This document shows positions 59,901 through 64,000 of a stretch of DNA of 64,000 nucleotides, piece after piece. The notes under the pieces are model-generated. The model was not told the DNA's origin and did not search any database. It saw only the letters and a program-made list of their open reading frames with translations. Location: the NCBI RefSeq assembly GCF_902635505.1, contig NC_045427.1:135269960-135333959 (forward strand), in the 5' to 3' direction. Source of the stretch: Sarcophilus harrisii (taxonomy: Eukaryota > Chordata > Mammalia > Dasyuromorphia > Dasyuridae). A program made the position numbers and the translations under genes. Numbering within the stretch: the stretch's first letter is position 1; every line of letters starts with the position of its first letter.

Positions 59901-61062
59901 ATAATTTCTTTTCATTTAAGAGTGACTCTAGGTAAGAGATTTGCATCTCTAAGACTTTTGGCTGACTCCTATTAATTTCCACACACAAGACTCTCTTAGA
60001 CTTTTCAGAATACTTAGTAAATTAACTAAATTCAGGGCAATGTAAAAGCGTTCTTTAAAGCCTGTCTATCTTAGAACTATGTTTTAGTCTACAAGATATT
60101 CTTCTGCCCTTCTCAAAACCAATTTCTGAGTAGTTTTGCTCCTGAAAAGCAAATCACCTATTTCCCAGGGGATCTATTGTAACCTTTGTCAATATTCATT
60201 GCTGCAAGGGCCTGAAATGAGGAAGATAGAAGACAGCAGCCTAGATTCCAATATGCCAAAGACACTTTTAGCATAAAGTTCAAGTTAACTGTGATGGTAT
60301 TCCAATTCTCCTTGAAGCAAATTTGCTTCAAGCTCATCAAACTCAGGATTAAATCCAACAATACTAAGGAGTACACAGAGGGCCTCCTGAGAAGTTAGGA
60401 AAGTAGGAGAGTTTTGACAAAAATAAGAAGTCTGAACAGTTAACCTAGGGTCAACTGTCAGTCAACATTTTTGAAGAAGTCATTACAAATCTAGTCCCCA
60501 CAAAAAAACAGACTTGGGGTTCTGTAAGAGAGAAACCTATTTATTCTCACAGTCACCATCCTCCAACTCTTGGTCCCTAGCACCATGGTATGGGACTACC
60601 TACCCAGATCCGCATCGGTACTCTTCTTCAGATCCTTCTGCAGCTTCTTGGTCTGATCTTCCAGCCTGCAAGAGAGACAACAACAGCTAGATTTCTGGCT
60701 CTCTTAAGCTTCTTTTGGTTCTTAAATCTAATCTTCTCTAGGATGCTGCTGGAGAATAGAAGCTCATTTGTTATGGATATTTTCAATCTAATCTAAAAGA
60801 TCACTCATTTTATAAGCTTCTCTAGACAGCGTTATCAATGAAGATAAAGGAACATGGGCATTTTGTAGTATAATGAATTGAGCTGTCTCAACAGCATACT
60901 AATGAAGGTCACTAATAAAGCATCAAACAAATGTTATAACTAGAGAAATTAAAAAAAAAACAGAGCTCTCTCCCCCCCTTTGGAGTCCCTCCATCTCCTT
61001 TTCCTGGAGGTGATCACTTACTGCTGAAGTTTTCCATATTCTCTTTCAAAGTCTCTCTCCAC
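38957..61062 (-). CDS. BIN3: BIN3 (bridging integrator 3), last 7 coding exons, 5' end outside window
   Basis: BIN3 is an N-BAR-type adaptor without an SH3 domain. The BAR dimer shapes membranes and links to actin regulation, with reported roles in cytokinesis and muscle. Coding exons on the - strand in transcript order: 61,062-61,022; 60,665-60,604; 50,528-50,392; 49,638-49,598; 43,601-43,460; 43,273-43,139; 39,103-38,957. All have GT/AG borders and the phases join (705 nt, 234 aa plus stop). The protein reads VERDFEREYGKLQ... through MSKSAVKIS, NQIQKTVIEPLKK, FGSVFPSLNMAVKRREQALQ and VVYYTEMHKIF to ELRALSIVADD. The human protein is 253 aa, so 19 N-terminal residues are missing. They lie past 64,000: no MSWIPFK-type exon is visible between 61,063 and the edge. 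Nearly all of the BAR domain is present, with the usual long charged helices. BIN3 is convergent with CCAR2. Intron 50,529-60,603 holds several young L1s. Confidence 0.95.
39220..39300 (+). repeat. CORE-SINE relic
   Basis: CAATAAGCAGTTATCACATGC...GTTCCAGGTGCTATACCATGGAG is the recurrent marsupial 'increasing age class' CORE motif. BIN3 intron 39,104-43,138. From 39,300 to 41,560 I recognise nothing else. Confidence 0.5.
41570..42360 (+). repeat. L2 LINE 3' portion
   Basis: Nearly 0.8 kb in sense order: TCCAATCCATTGCCAACTGTCC, CATCTCAAACAGAGCTGCTT, AGAGTCATCCTTATCACATGCC, CACCACCCTGGTTAAGGC, CAACTAGTACAACAGCCTCTTAATTG, CCTGATCACATGTTAATTCCC, CTGGCATTTAAATACC, ending in the usual L2 3' tail. 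BIN3 intron. Confidence 0.7.
42440..42550 (+). repeat. MIR relic
   Basis: CACTTTCTAGCTGTGCACTC...CAAATCACTTGTACTTTCTGAGTC...TCTGTAAAAGGGGGACC: sense MIR core and 3' part. BIN3 intron. Confidence 0.5.
43730..43860 (-). repeat. MIR relic
   Basis: ATTGCACAGATGAGGAATCTGAGG, then AACTTGCTCACAGTCACCCAAGTAG: antisense MIR. BIN3 intron 43,602-49,597. Confidence 0.5.
44205..44345 (+). repeat. MIR/tRNA SINE relic
   Basis: GCAGCAGTGGCACAGTGGAAAAAAGC head, GGGTGTAAACCCCCATTCTACC and a degraded tail. BIN3 intron. Confidence 0.45.
44346..49597. other. BIN3 intron, mostly without recognised features
   Basis: It contains a (GT)n-G9 run at about 45,089-45,117 and MIR relics at about 45,826-45,930 and 46,985-47,165. 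47,400-48,060 is moderately GC-rich with conserved-looking but unassigned sequence. No exon, RNA gene or long repeat is supported. Confidence 0.4.
50735..50930 (-). repeat. MIR relic
   Basis: Antisense MIR: CTGACGACCCTGAGAAACAGGTATTATAG, AGGCTAATAAGTGGCCCAG, GGGACTCAAACCAAAATCTTCTGACTCC. BIN3 intron. Confidence 0.5.
51335..51495 (-). repeat. tRNA-derived SINE, antisense, with target-site duplication
   Basis: Well-preserved antisense SINE: T-rich tail, TTGGGGTTAAGTGACTTGCTCAGGG, CACACAGCTAGGAAGTGG, TTTGAACTTGGGTCCTCCTG, CTCTATCCACTATACCACCTAG. Flanks repeat CTATGACATAGCTTT (left, from 51,318) and CTATGACACAGCTTT (right, from about 51,499). Confidence 0.8.
51899..54312 (-). repeat. Compound young L1 locus: long 5'-truncated L1 with a second L1 3' end in its tail
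   Basis: A 16-bp perfect direct repeat, TTGGCACAATATAGTT, brackets the locus (51,899-51,914 and 54,297-54,312). On the - strand, a 1.8-kb 5'-truncated L1 (54,296 down to about 52,489) ends in poly(A) (T run 52,464-52,488). A second, about 535-bp L1 3' end (52,463 to about 51,928) follows with its own poly(A) at 51,915-51,927. The two 3' ends are almost identical, with only small indels, so both are very recent. No T-rich-independent duplication is visible around the inner copy. Confidence 0.85.
52900..54303 (-). CDS. L1 ORF2 C-terminal region, 467 codons open, 5'-truncated
   Basis: This is the C-terminal third of L1 ORF2p, the reverse-transcriptase/endonuclease protein that copies L1 RNA into DNA. 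The endonuclease and the catalytic RT domain are missing because the insertion is 5'-truncated; full ORF2 is near 1,270 residues. The frame is uninterrupted over about 1.39 kb. It includes the post-RT 'thumb' region, the run GGLAVPDLKLYYRAAVTKT, and a Cys-His zinc knuckle in the order CX3CX7HX4C within the CWRGCGKTG...HCWWSC segment. It ends at ILDDDQF. The first Met is fortuitous and overlaps the target-site duplication. It cannot encode an active enzyme alone and lacks a promoter of its own. Confidence 0.9.
   Translation of the reverse strand: MPKMTILPKLIYLFSAIPIRLPKNYFNDREKIITKFIWKNKRSRISRELMKKKSNDGGLAVPDLKLYYRAAVTKTIWYWLRNRLVDQWNRLGSRDKTVNKYSNLVFDKPKDPSFWDKNLLFDKNCWENWKLIWQKLGIDPYLTPYTKIRSKWVHDLGIKNEIINKLEEHRIVYLSDLWKGKVFMTKAELEIITDHKIENFDYTKLKSFCTNKTNADKIRREAINWENIFTVKGSDKGLISKIYRELTLIYKKSSHSPIEKWSKDMNRQFSDEEIETISSHMKRCSKSLLIREMQIKTTLRYHYTPVRLAKMTGKNNDDCWRGCGKTGTLMHCWWSCERIQPFWRVVWNYAQKVIQLCIPFDPAVLLLGLYPKEIIKKGKGPVCARMFVAALFVVARNWKLNGCPSVGEWLNKLWYMKIMEYYCSVRNDQQDDFRKAWRDLHELMLSEMSRTRRSLYTSTTILDDDQF
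54631..54785 (+). repeat. tRNA-derived SINE
   Basis: Clean sense copy: GACAGCTAGGTGGCGCAGTGGATAGAGCAC head, GGACCTGAGTTCAAATCC B box, CTGATAAGTCCCTTAACTCC, A-rich tail. It is the best-kept head of the family in the window. Confidence 0.8.
54850..55550 (+). repeat. L1 3' end, split by a second L1 insertion
   Basis: The outer sense L1 3' end runs AGTGAAGAGAGTAGAACCAAGAGAAC...GGATCACAACATGG...TTTCTTTTCCCCCC, resumes at about 55,330 (TTGTGCAGCATGATAATTG), and ends GAATATTGAAAACTATC...AAAATAAAAAGC. The piece in between belongs to another L1 in the opposite orientation (55,118-55,330). Confidence 0.7.
55118..55330 (-). repeat. Nested antisense L1 3' end
   Basis: T-rich left end, then ATTTTCAAAACATGTGCACAG, CAACACTGATCCTTGCATAGC, CCCCTAGATGGCAAGTAATCC. 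It is flanked by TGATTTTTTTCTT (left) and TGATTTTTCTT (right), an imperfect target duplication inside the host L1. Confidence 0.7.
55930..55995 (+). repeat. CORE SINE 3' tail
   Basis: CACAGTTCTTGGCACACAATTAAGCACTTAATAAATGTTTATTGATTGATT; the same tail occurs at about 4,030-4,080. Confidence 0.5.
56600..57107 (+). repeat. Young L1 3' end with target-site duplication
   Basis: A 0.5-kb 5'-truncated sense L1, the same subfamily as 51.9-54.3 kb, ends in an A-rich tail. Flanks are GAAAAAATTACTCACT (56,584-56,599) and GAAAAAATTATTCACT (57,108-57,123), 15 of 16 matching. It contains the 3' UTR G-rich run near 56,945-56,965. Confidence 0.85.
57990..58250 (-). repeat. MIR relic
   Basis: Antisense MIR: TTATAGATAAGAAAACTGAGATTTAGAG, TTTGCCCAAGTCACAAGG, CAGGCTTAGAAATGGGAAC. 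The BIN3 intron from 57,110 to 60,603 is otherwise featureless except a CORE SINE 3' module at about 58,605-58,690. Confidence 0.5.
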
Positions 61063-62490
61063 CTGTAATGAAAGACAACTCAATCATCAAAGAAAAGACA
61101 ATGTTGGAAAAAAATATCAGCCCTTACTTTAAACAATATATGATAATCATCCCCCACCTGAGCCTCCAGGAAGTAATACTGTTTAGTTCATGCAAGTACT
61201 GACAATTCTCCAATGACAAGTTCTCTTTGTGCTCCTTGATTAATTAACTGCTTGATTTAGGGAAGAGACTCCTCTTATATGGGCCTTCTAGGCAAGTACC
61301 AGCAGATTGTGACCTTATTCTTCCACCAAAGGAGCAGGGGAATAAATTCTTTCCCCTCTACTCCCACAGCAATGAAAGAAGAAAATTATTGAAACTATTT
61401 AAGGAAATAAAGTCAAACTTTTGCTTAGTTAGCATATTTTTCATACACCAGAGAAAATTGTATCTATTTGTATGTTGGTAGTCCCAACTACAAACATGTT
61501 AGATGAAGTTAAAGGTCCTTCTCTGTTTTCTTGTGTATCAGTTTCCTCATCAAGAAAATGGAAACAGTAGCCTGACTTCACTATAAGCTTTCTATAGTTA
61601 ACACTCAGCTTATCTGGGATGTTATATGAAACAAATAATGCAACAAATTGTACCAGAAGATACTAAAAGAACACAGCTAGAAACATATCTTTACTTTAAC
61701 TACTTTCACGGGAAGGAGATAAATGGATGTTCCTGGTCGGAAAAGTAAATGTCACAGGTATGACTTGGTGAACTTTCATTGGATTCATGTATGCTTCCCT
61801 CTTAATCAAACTTACTTACCTAATATTCCTCTTTGGGAGGATGTACTCACTGATGGAGTCAAAGATTTGGTCTCTAGAGCTCTCTCCTTCTTCCTTATGC
61901 TTCCCCTTTGATAACTGTCAAGTTGCCTCATCTTTCTATGTTAATTAGCTCAGAAGGCAGAGATGTAGTTTCCTCACTTTATAGACTGGCAAATAGAGCC
62001 TGTGCCAGACCATGGCAAAATTGTAAAATAGACTAAATTTGGTCTTTGGTGTCCCCAGACTTCTGGGCTACATTTTTTTCTCTCTGCAGCGAGGTTCCTC
62101 ACTTTTCTCTACCAAGTGCTCAATAAATGTTTTCATTCTTTTCCCTTCCCTGTTTTTCCCCCTGACAAAATCTGTTCTCAGGGGAATGAGCTGAGACTTA
62201 TTAATGGATAAATAACTGATAATAGTTTCAATAATGTTGTCCTCTCAGGGGGATATGCATTTTAAAAAACCTAGATCAAATGAGATAATGTATGTACAAG
62301 TTTTTGTAAAGTATAAGTGCTTCATGAAATATAATGTGTTGTTAATACTGTTTTAGTAGAGAATCTTAAGTTAAAATAATGATGCTTCTGTGATGGGATT
62401 TCTAGGGTCAGTCAATCAATGGGGAAGATTTTTTTTGGGGGGGGGGTAGTAAGGTCTTATCTGTGCTCCTGAAATCATACAACATAGTGA
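61063..62490. other. BIN3 upstream intron, nothing strong recognised
   Basis: It contains short MIR/CORE 3' modules only (about 61,540-61,570 and 62,270-62,340) and a G-run at about 62,430-62,446. No BIN3 5' exon is visible here on the - strand. Confidence 0.4.
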
Positions 62491-62700
62491 CCTATTTAGA
62501 AAGGCACTGATAGAATTCAAAGAGACTTGGGTTCAAAGCCCAGCTCCATCACTTAAGAGTTAACAACAGCCAGCATTTGTAGATGTGCTTTAAGGTTTGA
62601 AAAGTGCTTTATACACATTATCTAATTTGATCTTCACAATAAGTCTTGAGAGGTGGCTGCGGCTATTATCTCCATTTTACTGATGAAGAAACTGAGGTAG
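62490..62700 (-). repeat. MIR relic(s)
   Basis: 62,560-62,700 is antisense MIR (ACAGCCAGCATTTGTAGATGTGC, ATCTAATTTGATCTTCACAATAAG, CTCCATTTTACTGATGAAGAAACTGAGG). 62,500-62,555 is a short tRNA-like head (TTGGGTTCAAAGCCCAGCTCC). Confidence 0.55.
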
Positions 62701-63392
62701 AAGGAAGTGAAAACTCTAAGTCAGGATTCTGGAAGCCCTTAGCTCAGTCTTCTTCACTGCAGACCCAGTGCTCTGACTGGATAGGTTTTGTGACTGTGGG
62801 CATAAGACTTCCCAGGACAATCTCGGACATCAAACAAAATACCACTGAAGGATTTTGCACACCAATTCTATATTTAAAAAGGGAGAACAAGACTTTTGAG
62901 AATGAGTGGAATAGCCCAAATTTCACAGTAAGCTGGTGGCAGGGTGATGCTTAGAGTCTAGAATCTTACTTCAAGTCAAGCCACCAGGAGATGGCAGGTA
63001 AGTAGTATGTCATTCTATGTTAGGTTCCCAGAAGAAGTTGAGCATTTTAACTCTGCCAGAACCAGTCCCTGTGAGGGTGAGAGTAGAGTGCAGGTGGTTT
63101 CTTGTACAGAAGGCAAGAGAGTTTATTAAGCTCCTAGAGCTGTGACCTTTGGCTTCCACTCTTCTCTTTTGCAATCCCACCGAGTGTGCTGGTATGTGGG
63201 ACGTCAAAGAACACCTGGTTTCTCTGGACTGAGATTGCTCGTAATTGTATAGCACAGGATTTTAAGCTTCCAACTAGGTCAGTTCATTCTAGGATGCACA
63301 TGATCCTGGGCTTGCACAGGGGCTGGAAGCTGAGAAGGGCAGTCAGGGGTGGGAACTGATACCTACAATGAATGCCAAGAAAGGATGCCCTT

Positions 63393-64000
63393 CAGCCCTT
63401 TTTGTATGGCTAGAAACTGGAAACTGAATGGATGTCCATCAGTTGGAGAATGGCTGAATAAATTGTGGTATATGAAAATTATGGAATATTACTGTTCTGT
63501 AAGAAATGACCAACAGGATGATTTCAGAAAGGCCTGGAGAGACTTACACGAACTGATGCTGAGTGAAATGAGCAGGACCAGGAGATCATTATATACTTCA
63601 ACAACAATACTAGATGATGACCAGTTCTGATGGATCAGGCCATCCTCAGCAACAAGATCAACCAAATCATTTCTAATGGAGCAGTAATGAACTGAACTAG
63701 CTATACCCAGAAAAAGAACTCTGGGAGATGACTAAAAACCATTACATTGAATTCCCAATCCCTATATTTATGCACACCTGCATTTTTGATTTCCTTCACA
63801 AGCTAATTGTACAATAATTCAGAGTCTGATTCTTTTTGTACAGCAAAATAATGTTTTGGTCATGTATACTTATTGTGTATCTAAGTTATATTTTAATATA
63901 TTTAACATCTACTGGTCATCCTGCCATTTAGGGGAGGGGGTGGGGGGGGTAAGAGGTGAAAAATTGGAACAAGAGGTTTGGCAATTGTTAATGCTGTAAA
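63393..64000 (+). repeat. Young L1 3' end, running off the window
   Basis: A 5'-truncated sense L1, the same young subfamily, begins at CAGCCCTTTTTGTATGGC. It keeps the last 70 or so ORF2 codons open (ARNWKLNGCPSVGEWLNK ... ILDDDQF, stop near 63,630) and continues through the 3' UTR with a G-rich run near 63,930-63,950 to the edge. The poly(A) tail is not reached. A one-base deletion (GTATGGC for GTAGTGGC) lies near its start. Confidence 0.85.

Noticed and set aside
63349-63630. 93-codon + strand frame as a possible host gene
   Set aside because: Its last 70 or so codons are the L1 ORF2 C-terminus; the start is flanking sequence read by chance.
61063-64000. Search for BIN3 exons 1-2
   Set aside because: No - strand exon encoding the MSWIPFK-type N-terminus was found, so the gene start is placed outside the window.

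Overview
The window looks like marsupial nuclear DNA. Its three protein genes match mammalian genes exon by exon. The repeat mix is typical of marsupials: a young L1 lineage, many tRNA-derived SINEs that open with a GGCAGCTAGGTGG-type tRNA head, MIR/CORE SINE relics, L2, and CR1/L3 remnants. I cannot fix the species from sequence alone. Family names for repeats come from recognition and from comparing copies inside the window, not from a library search.

Layout. 1-13,150 is gene-free and full of repeats, including a 630-bp polypyrimidine tract at 8,310-8,938. 13,150-19,779 holds C8orf58 on the + strand, with a CpG-rich start and seven coding exons (403 aa). 19,780-21,600 is a GC-rich spacer carrying a 36-bp higher-order minisatellite. 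21,600-37,700 holds CCAR2 (DBC1/KIAA1967) on the + strand: a CpG-island promoter, one non-coding exon and 20 coding exons. These join without a break into 923 codons, the length of human CCAR2. 38,095-64,000 holds BIN3 on the - strand. Its last seven coding exons (234 aa) are present, and the first 19 codons lie past the right edge. The order C8orf58>CCAR2><BIN3 is the mammalian chr8p21 order. CCAR2 and BIN3 converge with about 0.4 kb between their poly(A) sites.

The genes are not an operon and have no shared pathway. CCAR2 is a nuclear regulator (SIRT1 inhibition, transcription and splicing). BIN3 is a BAR-domain membrane and actin regulator. C8orf58 is uncharacterised. The BIN3 introns carry four near-identical young L1 3' ends, one with a 467-codon open ORF2 tail, which points to recent L1 activity in this lineage.

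I found no undescribed multi-gene system. The observations most worth checking are: a SINE that inserted exactly on a C8orf58 splice donor and duplicated it; a 75-nt C8orf58 intron that can be retained in frame; loss of the ATM/ATR site equivalent to human CCAR2 Thr454; and a compound L1 locus in which two L1 copies share one target-site duplication.
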